Shown one piece after another: positions 9,394 through 20,000 of a DNA stretch of 64,000 nucleotides. Source of the stretch: Caulobacter vibrioides. GTDB lineage: Bacteria; Pseudomonadota; Alphaproteobacteria; Caulobacterales; Caulobacteraceae. Position numbers and translations under genes: made by a program. The notes under the pieces were generated by a model. That model did not search any database, was not told the DNA's origin, and worked only from the letters and a program-made list of their open reading frames with translations. Location of the stretch: NCBI GenBank assembly GCA_001449105.1, contig LNIY01000045.1:1-64000 (forward strand), written 5' to 3'. Positions within the stretch are counted from its first letter, which is position 1; every line of letters begins with the position of its first letter.

Positions 9394-9427
9394 AACCCCG
9401 GGGCGCGAGCCCCGGGGTTTTGCTTTG
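9394..9427 (+). terminator. Rho-independent terminator after the autotransporter
   Basis: A perfect 11-bp stem AACCCCGGGGC / GCCCCGGGGTT with a GCGA loop, followed by TTTGCTTT. It lies 27 bases after the autotransporter stop and just before the convergent acyl-CoA dehydrogenase end, so it may serve both strands. Confidence 0.85.
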
Positions 9428-9454
9428 GTCGGTAAAGGCTTGCCGAAGCGGGGA

Positions 9455-11200
9455 TCAGACCCCCAGCGCCTCCGGCGTCACCGCCGCGAGGTCTTCGGCG
9501 CCCAGGGTGACGGCCGCCAGCTGGCCGGGGACCTGGGCCAGCACGCTTTCGGCGTAGATCCGCAGCAGCTGGCCGCGCAGGGCCTCGGCCTCCGGGGCCA
9601 GGGCGCCCTTGGCCAGCATCCAGCCGCCGACCGTGTCGCCCAGCAGCTTCAGATAGGCCGTCGCGCCGCTGAGGGCGTCGGGCATGGCGCGGGCGCGGCG
9701 GTCGACCAGCCAGGCGGTGGCCGAGGCGGCGGCGTTCAGGGCGGCTTCCAGGCGGCCGGCAACCGGGGTCAGCGAGGCGTCGGCGGCCTTCAGGGCCTCG
9801 ATGGTGTCGCGGATGTCGTCCATCAGGTCGGCCACGGCCTGGCCGTCGGCGAGGCCCAGCTTGCGGCCGATCAGGTCGATGGCCTGGATGCCGTTGGTGC
9901 CCTCGTAGATCGGGGTGATGCGGGCGTCGCGATAGTGCTGGGCCGCGCCCGTCTCCTCGATGAAGCCCATGCCGCCGTGGATCTGCACGCCCAGCGAGGC
10001 GACCTCGACGCCGACGTCGGTCGACCAGGCCTTGGCGATCGGGGTCAGCAGCTCCTCGCGCAGCTTGGCGGCGGCGCGGGTCTCCTCGTCGGCGGCCGCG
10101 TGGGCCAGGTCGGCGGCGACGGCGGTCGACAGGCAGATGCCGCGAGCGGCCTCGATCTTGGCCTTCATCAGCAGCAGCGTGCGGCGCACGTCCGGGTGAT
10201 CGAACAGGCGCGAGGGATAGGCGCCCGTCCAGGCCGAGCGGCCCTGCACGCGCTCCAGGCTGAAGTTCAGGGCCTGTTGGTAGGCGCGCTCGGCGATGGC
10301 CACGCCCTGGGCGCCGACCTGCAGGCGGGCGGCGTTCATCATCGTGAACATGTGCGCCACGCCCTGGTGCAGCTTGCCGACCAGCTCGGCCTTGGCGCCC
10401 TCGAACAGCATCACGCAGGTGGGCGAGCCGTGGATGCCCAGCTTGTGCTCCAGGCCGCCGACCCGCACGTCGTTGCCCGCGCCCATCTTGCCGTCCTCCT
10501 CGACCAGCACCTTGGAGGCCAGGAACAGCGAGACGCCCTTCACGCCGGGAGGGGCGTCGGGGGTGCGGGCCAGAACGAGGTGGACGATGTTGTCGGTCGC
10601 GTCGTGGTCGCCCCAGGTGATGAAGATCTTCTGGCCGCTGATCGTCCAGCCGCCCTGGCCGTCGGGCGTGGCCATGGTGGTCAGGGCCGCCAGGTCCGAG
10701 CCGGCCTGCGGCTCGGTCAGGTTCATGGTGCCGGTCCATTCGCCCGAGACCAGCTTGGGCAGGAACACGTTCTTTTGGCGCTCCGTGCCGTGCAGGGCCA
10801 GGGCCTCGATCGCGCCCAGGCTCAGCATCGGGCACAGGCCGAAGGCCATGTTGGCCGCCTGCACCATCTCCAGCGTGGCGATCTCCAGCGCTTTCGGAAG
10901 GCCTTGGCCGCCGTGGTCGGGCGAGGCCGCTAGGCTGGTCCAGCCGGCCTCGGCGAAGGCCTTGTAGGCGTCGGCGAAGCCCGGGGCGCTGCGCACCACG
11001 CCGTTCTCCAGCTTGGCGCCGACCAGGTCGCCCTGGCGGTTGATCGGGGCCAGCACTTCGGCGGCGAACACGCCCGAGGCCTCGAGCACGGCGTCGACGG
11101 TGTCGGCGTCGGCCTCGGGATAGGCGTCGGCCAGACGCCCGAAATCGGCCACGTGGCGCAGGGAGAAGGCGAGGTCACGGACGGGGGCGCGGAAGGTCAT
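9455..11200 (-). CDS. Acyl-CoA dehydrogenase, C-terminally extended type
   Basis: A 581-residue flavoprotein of the acyl-CoA dehydrogenase superfamily, catalysing alpha,beta-desaturation of an acyl-CoA with electrons passed to ETF. It shows the flavin/substrate signature [10 protein letters not shown] (about 155-165) and the catalytic-base region I-Y-E-G-T-N-G-I-Q with Glu near residue 433. The extra C-terminal domain brings the length to that of the DmdC/FadE-like class annotated as methylthiopropionyl-CoA dehydrogenase, but the substrate cannot be read from sequence and medium or long-chain acyl-CoA is equally likely. ATG 11200 is a clear start. It is monocistronic and divergent from the YceI gene. 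Confidence 0.88.
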   Translation of the reverse strand: MTFRAPVRDLAFSLRHVADFGRLADAYPEADADTVDAVLEASGVFAAEVLAPINRQGDLVGAKLENGVVRSAPGFADAYKAFAEAGWTSLAASPDHGGQGLPKALEIATLEMVQAANMAFGLCPMLSLGAIEALALHGTERQKNVFLPKLVSGEWTGTMNLTEPQAGSDLAALTTMATPDGQGGWTISGQKIFITWGDHDATDNIVHLVLARTPDAPPGVKGVSLFLASKVLVEEDGKMGAGNDVRVGGLEHKLGIHGSPTCVMLFEGAKAELVGKLHQGVAHMFTMMNAARLQVGAQGVAIAERAYQQALNFSLERVQGRSAWTGAYPSRLFDHPDVRRTLLLMKAKIEAARGICLSTAVAADLAHAAADEETRAAAKLREELLTPIAKAWSTDVGVEVASLGVQIHGGMGFIEETGAAQHYRDARITPIYEGTNGIQAIDLIGRKLGLADGQAVADLMDDIRDTIEALKAADASLTPVAGRLEAALNAAASATAWLVDRRARAMPDALSGATAYLKLLGDTVGGWMLAKGALAPEAEALRGQLLRIYAESVLAQVPGQLAAVTLGAEDLAAVTPEALGV

Positions 11201-11364
11201 GGATCGGCCGATCTGTTCAAGCGTCGGTGGCTGTTATGTGATCTCTGTTTAGATGGCGCGGTCGAACACGCCAAGGACCGCCTGTCGATCACGGCTTCGT
11301 GAGGAGACGCCCCTTCAACTGGACGGTGAAGTTCCTAAGTCGGGGTAATCAGCAACCGTCACTA

Positions 11365-11378
11365 TGACAGTTTTGTCA
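11365..11378. promoter_or_regulatory. Small dyad upstream of the YceI gene
   Basis: TGACA-GTTT-TGTCA, a perfect 5-bp dyad with a 4-base centre, 19 bases before the YceI start codon in the 196-base divergent intergenic region. The position suits an operator over the promoter or leader. No cognate regulator is encoded next door, so the call is tentative. Confidence 0.35.
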
Positions 11379-11396
11379 GTTTGGAGATCTGAGACC

Positions 11397-12020
11397 ATGG
11401 CTCGCCCCTTCGCCTACGCCGTTCTGGCCGGCGCCCTTCTCGCCGCTCCCCTCGCGGCCCCGGTCGCCGCCCTGGCGCAACCGGCGACGGATCCCGCCGC
11501 CGCTCCGGCCGGGACCTGGGCCCTGGACAAGCGCCACGCCAGCCTGACCCTGCGCGTGAAGCACTTCGGCACCTCGAACTACACCTTCCGCCTGTCGGGC
11601 CTCGACGGCTCCTACAGCTTCGACCCGGCCAAGCCGCTGGACTCGAAGGTGTCGATCACGGTCGACCCGAAGTCGGTCGACACCGGCCTGCCGAACTTCA
11701 ACAAGGAAATCTCGGACGATCCGAAGTTCTTCGACTCGGCCAAGTATCCGACGATCACCTTCGTCTCGACCAAGATCGAGCAGACCTCGGCGGGCAAGGG
11801 CAAGCTGACCGGCGACCTGACCTTCCGCGGCGTGACCAAGCCGGTGACCCTGGATGTCACCTACAACGGCTTCGCCAAGACCCCGTTCGGCTCGCAGATC
11901 ATGGGCTTCTCGGCCACCGGCAAGATCAAGCGCTCGGAGTTCGGCTTCACCCACCTGGTGCCGATGGTTTCGGACGACGTCGACCTGGCGATCGAAGCCG
12001 AATTCAATCCGAAGAAGTAA
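11397..12020 (+). CDS. yceI: YceI-family periplasmic lipid-binding protein
   Basis: A 207-residue exported protein. The signal peptide starts M-A-R-P-F-A-Y-A-V-L and ends near A-L-A-Q, followed by a YceI lipocalin-like barrel with the typical opening W-x-L-D-x-x-H-A-S-L-x-F/R-V-K-H-F-G. YceI barrels bind long amphiphiles, for example polyisoprenoid chains. ATG 11397 was chosen over an upstream ATG at 11364 because it starts exactly at the signal peptide with GGAG upstream. The next gene, 22 bases downstream, encodes a cytochrome b561 fused to a second YceI domain, so the two are likely cotranscribed and share a ligand such as a quinone-like molecule. Confidence 0.9.
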   Translation: MARPFAYAVLAGALLAAPLAAPVAALAQPATDPAAAPAGTWALDKRHASLTLRVKHFGTSNYTFRLSGLDGSYSFDPAKPLDSKVSITVDPKSVDTGLPNFNKEISDDPKFFDSAKYPTITFVSTKIEQTSAGKGKLTGDLTFRGVTKPVTLDVTYNGFAKTPFGSQIMGFSATGKIKRSEFGFTHLVPMVSDDVDLAIEAEFNPKK

Positions 12021-12042
12021 TCTGCTGAGTTAGGGACGGCCA

Positions 12043-13398
12043 ATGACCGCCGAGACGCATTCCAACCCCGCCTCGGCGGCGGGTCCTGTCCGCTACACGA
12101 CGGTGGCGATCATCCTGCACTGGTTGATCGCCGCCGCTCTGATCTTCCAGGTGATCCTGGGCTGGCGGGCCGACGACGGCCCCAAGGGCGCGGAGACCTT
12201 CGCCCTCTTCCAGCTGCACAAGTCGATCGGCATCACCATCCTGGTGCTGAGCGTCGCGCGCCTGCTGTGGAAGCTGACCCATAAGTCGCCGCCGGCCCCG
12301 GCCGGCCAGCCGACCTGGGAGAAGCTCGCCGCCCACGCGGTGCACGTCGGCTTCTACGCGATCATGATCGGCCTGCCGCTGACCGGCTGGATCATCGTCT
12401 CGACCAGCCGCATCAACATCCCGACCATCCTGTTCGGCGCCATCCCGTGGCCGCACCTGCCGGGCCTGCCCGAGCTGGCCGCCGGGGCCAAGGATACGTG
12501 GAACAACATCGGCCACCTGGGCCACGGCCTGCTGGTCAAGTTCACCTACGTGCTGCTGGCCCTGCACCTGGGCGCGGTGGCCAAGCACCAGATCCTCGAC
12601 CGCGACGAGGTGTTCGGCCACATGGCCGCCGGCGCCAAGCCGGGCCTGAAGGAGCCGCGCCTGTGGCTGGCCGCCGCCGGCTTCGCCGCCGTGGTCGCCG
12701 CCGGCTACCTCTATACCCCGGCCAAGGCGAAGGCCCCGGCGCCCGCTCCCGAGCAGAGCGCCGCCGACGAGCTGGCCCTGCCCGAGGAGGCTCCGGCGCC
12801 CGCCCCGACGACCCCGGCCGCCGCCGCCGCTCCCGGCGCGCCCACCGCTCCGGCCGAGAGCGTCGAGGCCGCGCCGCCCGCCGACAGTGCCCTGAAGGAC
12901 CCGGTCGCCTGGGCGGTGCAGAAGGGCTCGCACCTCGACTTCAACCTGGCCTGGGCCGATACGCCCATCCAGGGCAGGTTCAGCCGCTGGACCGCCGACA
13001 TCCTGTTCTCGCCGGAAGCTCTCGATCGTTCGAAGCTGACCGTCAGCATCGACCTGGCCTCGGCCGGCACGGGCGACGGCCAGCGCGACGAGAGCCTGCA
13101 GGGGCCCGACTTCTTCAACACCTCGGCCAATCCCAAGGCGACCTTCACGGCGACCAAGTTCCGCAAGACCGCCGAGGGCCGCTTCGTGGCCGACGGCGCG
13201 CTGGACCTGCGCGGGGTGAAAAAGCCGCTCAGCCTGCCGTTCAGCCTGAAGATCGACGGCGACACGGCCACGGCGCGCGGTGTAACCACCCTCGACCGGA
13301 CCGCGTTCGGGGTTGGACAGGGCGAATGGGCGTCGACGGATCAGATACCGGCCAAGATCAAGGTGAGCTTCGCGCTCACGGCCAAGAAGAAGTCGTAA
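12043..13398 (+). CDS. Cytochrome b561-YceI fusion protein
   Basis: A 451-residue inner-membrane protein. Residues 15-215 form a four-helix cytochrome b561 of bacterial type, with candidate haem ligands H26 (I-L-H-W) and H59 (Q-L-H-K-S-I-G) and later H-x-G and L-H-L-G-A-V-A-K-H histidines. A fifth hydrophobic segment leads into a long Ala/Pro linker (about 225-285), then a periplasmic YceI domain (about 288-451). The joint architecture suggests electron transfer between quinol and a ligand carried by the YceI barrel. It follows a stand-alone yceI by 22 bases, and the tsaC frame begins inside its 3' end. Function beyond domain level is inferred. Confidence 0.9.
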   Translation: MTAETHSNPASAAGPVRYTTVAIILHWLIAAALIFQVILGWRADDGPKGAETFALFQLHKSIGITILVLSVARLLWKLTHKSPPAPAGQPTWEKLAAHAVHVGFYAIMIGLPLTGWIIVSTSRINIPTILFGAIPWPHLPGLPELAAGAKDTWNNIGHLGHGLLVKFTYVLLALHLGAVAKHQILDRDEVFGHMAAGAKPGLKEPRLWLAAAGFAAVVAAGYLYTPAKAKAPAPAPEQSAADELALPEEAPAPAPTTPAAAAAPGAPTAPAESVEAAPPADSALKDPVAWAVQKGSHLDFNLAWADTPIQGRFSRWTADILFSPEALDRSKLTVSIDLASAGTGDGQRDESLQGPDFFNTSANPKATFTATKFRKTAEGRFVADGALDLRGVKKPLSLPFSLKIDGDTATARGVTTLDRTAFGVGQGEWASTDQIPAKIKVSFALTAKKKS

Positions 13399-14306
13399 GC
13401 CGCGCGGCGCGGGCCCTCGCCGGCGGGGGCCTCGTCCTGCTGCCCACCGAAACCGTCTATGGCCTCGGGGCGGACGCGTCCGACCCGGCGGCCGTGGCGG
13501 CGATCTTCGAGGCCAAGGGCCGTCCGCGCTTCAACCCGCTGATCGCCCACGTCGCCGACGCGGCCGCCGCCGCCCGCATCGCCGCTTTCGACGAGCGGGC
13601 GCGCGCCTTGGCGGAGGCGTTCTGGCCCGGCCCCCTGACCATCGTCGCGCCGGTCGCCGACGCTTCGGCCGTCTGTGATCTCGCCCGCGCGGGGCTGGAG
13701 ACCGTGGCCATCCGCGTGCCCGGCCACCCGCTGGCCCGCGCCGTCCTGGCCGCGTTCGGCGGACCGGTGGTCGCCCCTTCGGCCAACCGCTCGGGCCGTC
13801 CCAGCCCCACCACCTTCCAGGACGCCTTCGCCGAGACCGGCGAGGCGTGCGCGGCCGTGCTCGACGGCGGGCCCTGCCAGGTGGGCCTGGAATCCACCGT
13901 CGTGGCCGTGCTCGACGGTCCCGTGCGCCTGCTGCGCCCCGGCGCCGTCACCCGCGCCCAGCTCGAGACGGTGGTCGGCCCGCTGGCGCAGGCCGACGAC
14001 GACGCCAAGCGCTCGCCGGGGCGCCTGGCCCTGCACTACGCCCCCGACGCGCCGGTGCGGATCAATGCGCGGGCGCCCGGCGCGGGCGAAGCCTTCCTGG
14101 CCTTCGGGCCCTGGCCGGCGGGGGAGGGGGTGTTCAACCTCAGCCCGACGGGCGACCTCGCCGAGGCGGCCGCCAACCTCTTCTCCTACCTGCGAGCCGC
14201 CGACCGCACCGGGCCGACGACCATCGCCGTGGCGCCGATCCCCGACCAGGGGTTGGGTGAGGCCATCAACGACCGTCTGCGCCGGGCCGCCGGCTTCGTC
14301 GGCTAG
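13326..14306 (+). CDS. tsaC: L-threonylcarbamoyladenylate synthase (TsaC/Sua5 type)
   Basis: A protein of about 326 residues that makes threonylcarbamoyl-AMP from threonine, bicarbonate and ATP for t6A37 modification of ANN-decoding tRNAs. The YrdC domain begins at A-R-A-L-A-G-G-G with the hallmark P-T-E-T-V-Y-G-L-G and later S-A-N-R-S-G. A second domain from S-P-G-R-L-A-L-H-Y (about 230 onward) is the Sua5 C-terminal domain. The only good start in frame is ATG 13326, which gives a 73-base overlap with the b561-YceI gene and a short N-terminal lead. A start at a rare codon nearer 13390 is possible. Confidence 0.87.
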   Translation: MGVDGSDTGQDQGELRAHGQEEVVSRAARALAGGGLVLLPTETVYGLGADASDPAAVAAIFEAKGRPRFNPLIAHVADAAAAARIAAFDERARALAEAFWPGPLTIVAPVADASAVCDLARAGLETVAIRVPGHPLARAVLAAFGGPVVAPSANRSGRPSPTTFQDAFAETGEACAAVLDGGPCQVGLESTVVAVLDGPVRLLRPGAVTRAQLETVVGPLAQADDDAKRSPGRLALHYAPDAPVRINARAPGAGEAFLAFGPWPAGEGVFNLSPTGDLAEAAANLFSYLRAADRTGPTTIAVAPIPDQGLGEAINDRLRRAAGFVG

Positions 14307-14369
14307 GCAAGGGTGCGCGGCTGCGGCTAGGGTCTGCGCGAATCTCTAGTCTGGGTTGAAGGGGCGCGT

Positions 14370-14882
14370 ATGGGGGCGAAGGAACCGGTCGAGACGGCCG
14401 CCGAGCAGGAGCTGGCGTGCTGGACCCTGTGGCGCAGGCTGAAGAACGAGTTCCCGGCCTGGAGCTTCGTGCCGTCGTGGTTCTATTCCCCCGGCGCCTA
14501 CGGCTATCTCGGCGTCGACTTCCTCAGCGGCTTTCGCCGCAACAGCTCGACCAAGCGGGCCTTCGCGCTGCTGGACGGCGTGGACGACAAGACCTTCGAC
14601 GCGGTGGCGGCCCTGGCCGCGCTGAATTCGCGCCGCCAGGAACAGATGCTGCGGGCGGTGGTCGTCTTCTACCTGACCGTGCCGGTCTCGGTGACGGCGC
14701 TGGTGGCCGAGATCGTCGGCGACGACCTGGGCACGTTCGTGCGCGACAACACGGTCAACTGCCTGGGCCTGGCCCTGACCCTGGCGGTCGGTCCTCTTTC
14801 GTACCTGGTCAGCACCTGGCGATCCCGCCAGATCGTCGGCGTGCTGGACCTGATCAAGATCGAGCGCGGCGTCCAGTCCTGA
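14370..14882 (+). CDS. Membrane protein of unknown function
   Basis: A 170-residue protein that I do not recognise. The N-terminal half is soluble and tryptophan/phenylalanine-rich (residues 19-50). Two hydrophobic segments, about residues 92-112 and 126-148, would anchor it in the inner membrane, and it ends in a short basic/amphipathic tail. ATG 14370 fits the frame. It stands between tsaC and a TetR gene on the same strand with gaps of about 60 and 105 bases, so operon membership is uncertain. Confidence 0.7.
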   Translation: MGAKEPVETAAEQELACWTLWRRLKNEFPAWSFVPSWFYSPGAYGYLGVDFLSGFRRNSSTKRAFALLDGVDDKTFDAVAALAALNSRRQEQMLRAVVVFYLTVPVSVTALVAEIVGDDLGTFVRDNTVNCLGLALTLAVGPLSYLVSTWRSRQIVGVLDLIKIERGVQS

Positions 14883-14987
14883 GCCGAGCGGCGCAACGGA
14901 TTTCACCTGCTGTCGAACGCTTGTAGGATCGGCCCGCGCGCCGGCCCGGTCGGCGCGCGTGTGCGGACCGGCGTAGGGAGGTGCGAG

Positions 14988-15566
14988 GTGGAGCGAGAGC
15001 GGAAGGCTTCCGCGCAGCGGCGCGACATCCTGGCGGCCGCCACGGCGCATGCCCAGAAGTCCGGTTTCCACTCCACCACCATGGACCAGATCGCGCGGGG
15101 CGCGGGCCTCAGCGTCGGCCAGGTCTATCGCCACTTCGAGAACAAGGACGCGATCATCGGCGCGGTGGCGCAGGCGAGGGCGCGCAAGGTGCTCGACCCG
15201 TTCGAGAAGCACGCCCAGGGCGAGCCGGTGCTGGAGACCCTGCTGCGCGATGCGCCTTCGGCCCTAAGGCAGGCTCGCGACAGCAAGGTGGCGGCGCTGG
15301 ACCTGGAGATCCTGGCCGAGGCCGAGCGCAACGCGGTGGTCGCGGAGGTCGTCCACCACGTCGAGACCGCCCAGCTGGAGCGCGGCGTCGAGGCCTTGGC
15401 GCCGTTCCGCAAGCCGGACTGGACCGACGACGACATGGTCGCCCGCATCGCCTTTCTCGGCCTGATCCTCGACGGGCTGCAATTGCGGGGCGCGCGCGGC
15501 TCCACCGCCGGCCAGACGGCGATGGAGCGCGCCTATCGCGACATCATCGCCGCGCTGTTCGGCTAG
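14988..15566 (+). CDS. TetR-family transcriptional regulator
   Basis: A 192-residue regulator. The N-terminal TetR helix-turn-helix reads T-M-D-Q-I-A-R-G-A-G-L-S-V-G-Q-V-Y-R-H-F-x-N-K (about residues 30-55), followed by an all-helical ligand domain. I chose GTG 14988 because AGGGAGG ends 6 bases upstream, although the frame remains open to a GTG at 14961. No divergent partner lies next to it. The unknown membrane protein upstream or the convergent ABC exporter beyond the repeat are possible targets, the exporter being the commoner kind of TetR target. Confidence 0.9.
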   Translation: MERERKASAQRRDILAAATAHAQKSGFHSTTMDQIARGAGLSVGQVYRHFENKDAIIGAVAQARARKVLDPFEKHAQGEPVLETLLRDAPSALRQARDSKVAALDLEILAEAERNAVVAEVVHHVETAQLERGVEALAPFRKPDWTDDDMVARIAFLGLILDGLQLRGARGSTAGQTAMERAYRDIIAALFG

Positions 15567-15621
15567 GGTTTGGTCGTGGTCGCCTTGCGGCGAAAAGCTA
15601 GGAATTCAAATACTCAAAGAT

Positions 15622-15734
15622 CGTCATCCCGGCCGCAGCGAAGCGGAGAGCCGGGACCCAGGGGCGACAGCACTGCGCCGGCCCCTGGGTCCCGGCTCTA
15701 CGGCCCGCGATGCGGGCCTTCGGCCGGGATGACG
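15622..15734. repeat. Intergenic inverted repeat, family A copy 1
   Basis: Perfect 14-bp termini CGTCATCCCGGCCG / CGGCCGGGATGACG (15622-15635 and 15721-15734) enclose a perfect 19-bp inner pair (15647-15665 with 15681-15699, core CCGGGACCCAGGGG). It fills the gap between two convergent genes, the TetR end and the ABC permease end. Confidence 0.85.
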
Positions 15735-15764
15735 GCCTTCTTAATCATGCACCAACCCCAGCCG

Positions 15765-16522
15765 TCAGTTCTTCAGGCGGTAGCCGGTCTTGAAGACCCA
15801 AGCGATGATCGCCAGGCATAGCAGCAGCACGCCGCAGGTGGCCGCGAGGCTCACGCCGACGCCGACGTCCGACGTGCCGAAGAAGCTCCAGCGGAAGCCG
15901 CTGACCAGATAGACCACCGGATTGAACAGCGAGATCGTCCGCCAAACGCCCGGCAGCATGTCGATCGAGTAGAAGCTGCCGCCCAGGAAGGTCAGCGGGG
16001 TGATCACCAGCAGAGGTACGATCTGCAGCTTCTCGAAGCTGTCGGCCCAGATGCCCAGGATGAAGCCGAACAGGCTGAAGGTCACGGCCGTCAACACCAG
16101 GAAGGCGGCCATGAACAGCGGGTGCTGGATCTCGAACGGCACGAACAGGCGCGCGGTGGCCAGGATGATGACGCCCAGCATCAACGATTTCGACGCGGCG
16201 GCGCCGACATAGCCCAGCACGATCTCGAACGGCGAGACCGGAGCCGACAGCACCTCGTAGATCGTGCCCGACCACTTGGGCATGTAGATGCCGAACGAGG
16301 CGTTCGACAGGCTCTCGGTCAGGATCGACAGCATGATCAGGCCCGGCACGATGAAGGCGCCGTAGGGCACCCCGTCGACGGCGGTCATGCGCGAGCCGAT
16401 GGCCGCGCCGAAGACCACGAAGTAGAGCGAGGTCGACAGCACCGGCGAGGCGATGCTTTGCAGCAGGGTGCGGAAGGTCCGCGCCATCTCGAAGCGGTAG
16501 ATGGCGGCGACGGCGTGAATGT

Positions 16523-16526
<4 letters not shown>
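15765..16526 (-). CDS. ABC-2 type transporter permease
   Basis: A 253-residue inner-membrane permease with about six hydrophobic segments, of the ABC-2/NodJ class that exports lipids, polysaccharides or drugs. The short charged N-terminus followed by [10 protein letters not shown] and the motif F-L-G-G-S-F-Y near the fifth segment are typical. The start ATG 16526 overlaps the ATPase stop by four bases (ATGA), so the two are translationally coupled. The substrate is not evident, and drug or lipid-linked export is the usual inference. Confidence 0.9.
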
Positions 16527-17449
<923 letters not shown>

Positions 17450-17528
17450 CCGTCTGTTCCCTCTCGTGCGTGCGGTCCGCGCCCAGATGGGGGCGCGGGG
17501 CGAAAAGCGCCAGTGGCGAGCGATGCGC

Positions 17529-17888
17529 CTAGTTCGATCCCAGGGCGTCGGTCAGGTGACAGGACTTGCCGGCCTTCAGGTTCTCCAGCCCGATCACGTC
17601 CAGCGCGGCGCCGTCCTCGCCCTCGATCTCGGCGTACTCGCCGATGACCTCGACATAGACGGGGGCCTTCAGGGCCTTGAGCTTCTCGCGCAGCCTGGCG
17701 ACGGGCTTTTCCTGTTCGCCCTCGCGGTCGCGCAGGACGTAGCGGTTGGCCGCCAGGTCGCAGCGGGTCAGGATCACCTGGTCCTTCTTCACCTCCAGCG
17801 TGCCGATATAGAGGTCCTGGGCCAGGGCCGCGCCGGCGCTCGTTCCCAGCAGGAGCGCGCCGACCAGCGCGCAAAGCGATCTCTTCAT
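17529..17888 (-). CDS. Small exported protein of unknown function
   Basis: A 119-residue protein with a clear signal peptide (M-K-R-S-L-C then a hydrophobic core ending A-L-A-Q, about 23 residues). The mature part is about 96 residues, mixed alpha/beta by appearance, with two cysteines (L-T-R-C-D-L and K-S-C-H-L) that could form a disulfide. I chose ATG 17888 over an upstream ATG because it begins at the signal peptide. I do not recognise the family. It is 79 bases upstream of the ABC ATPase on the same strand. Confidence 0.75.
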   Translation of the reverse strand: MKRSLCALVGALLLGTSAGAALAQDLYIGTLEVKKDQVILTRCDLAANRYVLRDREGEQEKPVARLREKLKALKAPVYVEVIGEYAEIEGEDGAALDVIGLENLKAGKSCHLTDALGSN

Positions 17889-17969
17889 CCGGACTCCGTC
17901 GGGCTGGCGCTGGAAAGCGGCCGGGCTAGGTTGGATCGACATTCAGTATTTTGGTCGCTTCTCACCGAG

Positions 17970-18067
17970 TTTCCCCGCGAAGGCGGGGATCCAAGCTGCC
18001 TTTCAGGAGACGGCGCGGCCGCGAGCGACCCGCAACCTCCGCTTGGGTCCCCGCCTTCGCGGGGAAG
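17970..18067. repeat. Intergenic inverted repeat, family D
   Basis: Arms 17970-17996 and 18041-18067 pair over about 27 bases with about two mismatches. Each arm is itself a hairpin around CCCCGCGAAGGCGGGG / CCCCGCCTTCGCGGGG. It lies 3' of the hybrid histidine kinase (minus strand) and upstream of the small exported protein. Confidence 0.75.
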
Positions 18068-18143
18068 AACCGATTGAGGGCACGGCCGTCGATGAATGTC
18101 GATACGGCTAGCCTGCCGTCGCGCCTGGTTCTGTCAGCAGCCG

Positions 18144-20000
18144 TCAGCCGGGGCGACGGGCCGAGCGGAGCATGCGTCCAAGTTCGCCGATCGAATAGGG
18201 CTTCTGCAGCACCGGAAAGCCGTGATGGGCGTCGTCGGCCAGCACCTGGCTGTAGCCGCTGGTCAGCACCACCGGCAGGCCGGGCCAGCGGCCGCGGATG
18301 CGCCGGGCCAGCTCCAGGCCGCTGATGCCGGGCATGACCACGTCGGTGAACACGTAGTCGAAGGCCTCGCCCCGCTCTTCCAGCACGGCGATGGCGCGCT
18401 GGCCGTTGGCGACCAGGCAGGTCTCGTAGCCTAGGTCCTCGAGAAGCTGGCGGGCGAAGTCGCCGACCTCGGCGTTGTCCTCGACGATCAGGATGGCGCC
18501 GTGCTCGTCGCTGGACGGCTCCACGGCGTCGCTGGCGGCGGTCTTGGTCGGGGCGTCGACCCGCGGCAGGTAGAGGGTGAAGGTCGAGCCCTCGCCCTCG
18601 CGGCTTTCGACATCCACGTCGCCGCCCGACTGCTTGGCGAAGCCGAAGACCTGCGAGAGGCCAAGGCCGGTGCCCTTGCCGACGTCCTTGGTGGTGAAGA
18701 ACGGCTCGAATATCTGGTCCAGCACCCGGGGCGACATGCCCGAGCCGGTGTCGGTGATCGAGACGGCGACGAAGGGCCCTTCGTGGCCGCCCTGTCCCCG
18801 CAGCGCCGGCAGGGACGGCGCCTCGTAGGCGCGGATCAGCAGGTCGCCCTCGCCGTCCATGGCGTCGCGCGCGTTCACGGCCATGTTGACCAGCGCGGTC
18901 TCGAACTGGCTGGCGTCGGCCTCCACGAAGCAGGGTGCCGCGCAGGGGGCGACGGACAGGCGGATGCGTCCGCCCACGATGGCGCCCAGCATGTCGGTGA
19001 CGCTGGCGACCCGCGCGCCGACGTCGAAGGTGGTCGGTTTGAGGGTCTGGCGGCGGGCGAAGGCCAGCAGCTGGGCGGTGAGCTTGGCGGCGCGGTCGGC
19101 CGTGTCGGAGATCGCGTCCAGGTACCGCTCGCGCTTTTCCTCGGGCAGGGAGGGCCGACGCAGCAGTTCGGCCGACGAGCGGATGACCGTCAGCAGGTTG
19201 TTGAAGTCGTGGGCCACGCCGCCGGTCAGCTGGCCGATGGCTTCCAGCTTCTGCATCTGGCGGACCTGGCTTTCGGCGGCCAGCAGCGCGTTGGTGCGCT
19301 CCTGGACGTGGGTTTCCAGCGTCTCGTTGAGGCTGCGCAGCTCGCCCTCGGCCGTGCGCAGGGCGGTGACGGTGCTGGCCAGCTCTTGCTCGCGCCTGCG
19401 CAGCGACTCTTCGGCGATCGTGCGCTCCAGAAGGTCGGCCGCCTGCCGCGCCAGGATGTCGAGCAGTCGCAGGTCGCGTTCGGAAGGGCTGTGGGCCTGG
19501 CTCCAGTGGGTCGAGATCATGCCCAGCAGGCTGCCGTTTCGCGAGCGCAGGGGCGTGGTCTGGGCCGCGCGGATGCCGGTGCGGCGGAAGGCCTGCAGGT
19601 CTTCGGTGCCGGCGATCTCGTCCCAATGCTCGTAGTCGGGAATGACCGCGCGGCTGCCCGTGCGCAGCGCCAGCGTGCAGCTGCTGTGGGCCGACGGGTT
19701 CACCCAGCCCCAGAACGCCACGGCTTCCTGCGGCAGGCCGCGATAGGCCAGAAGCTGCAGCTCGCCGCCATGGCCGGAGGGGTCGCCCTGCGGACACAGC
19801 AGCTGCATCGTACCGAACTGCGAGCGCGTGATCGATACGGCCGCGTCGACGATCTTGCCGTAGAGCTCCAGGCGATCGTGCTCGCCGATCAGCTCGACGC
19901 TGATGCCGTGCAGGAACTCGATGTCGGCGAGATCGTCGTCAGAACGGACCGAGCCGCCGAGAACGGTCTTTGACGGATCGGCGTAGAAGGCGTCGAGCAT
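18144..20000 (-). CDS. Hybrid sensor histidine kinase (GAF-HisKA-HATPase-REC)
   Basis: A 618-residue soluble sensor kinase without membrane segments. Order: GAF-like sensor domain (about 28-190), coiled coil (about 195-250), dimerisation/phosphoacceptor helix with G-G-V-A-H264-D-F-N-N-L-L, ATPase domain with N-M-A-V-N-A-R-D-A-M, D-T-G-S-G-M and K-G-T-G-L-G-L-S, and a C-terminal receiver whose phosphate site is D553 in V-F-T-D-V-V-M-P-G with K-P-Y-S-I near the end. The H-D-F-N-N form is the alphaproteobacterial family that phosphorylates its own receiver. ATG 20000 is the start. It is monocistronic and its signal is unknown. Confidence 0.93.
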   Translation of the reverse strand: MLDAFYADPSKTVLGGSVRSDDDLADIEFLHGISVELIGEHDRLELYGKIVDAAVSITRSQFGTMQLLCPQGDPSGHGGELQLLAYRGLPQEAVAFWGWVNPSAHSSCTLALRTGSRAVIPDYEHWDEIAGTEDLQAFRRTGIRAAQTTPLRSRNGSLLGMISTHWSQAHSPSERDLRLLDILARQAADLLERTIAEESLRRREQELASTVTALRTAEGELRSLNETLETHVQERTNALLAAESQVRQMQKLEAIGQLTGGVAHDFNNLLTVIRSSAELLRRPSLPEEKRERYLDAISDTADRAAKLTAQLLAFARRQTLKPTTFDVGARVASVTDMLGAIVGGRIRLSVAPCAAPCFVEADASQFETALVNMAVNARDAMDGEGDLLIRAYEAPSLPALRGQGGHEGPFVAVSITDTGSGMSPRVLDQIFEPFFTTKDVGKGTGLGLSQVFGFAKQSGGDVDVESREGEGSTFTLYLPRVDAPTKTAASDAVEPSSDEHGAILIVEDNAEVGDFARQLLEDLGYETCLVANGQRAIAVLEERGEAFDYVFTDVVMPGISGLELARRIRGRWPGLPVVLTSGYSQVLADDAHHGFPVLQKPYSIGELGRMLRSARRPG

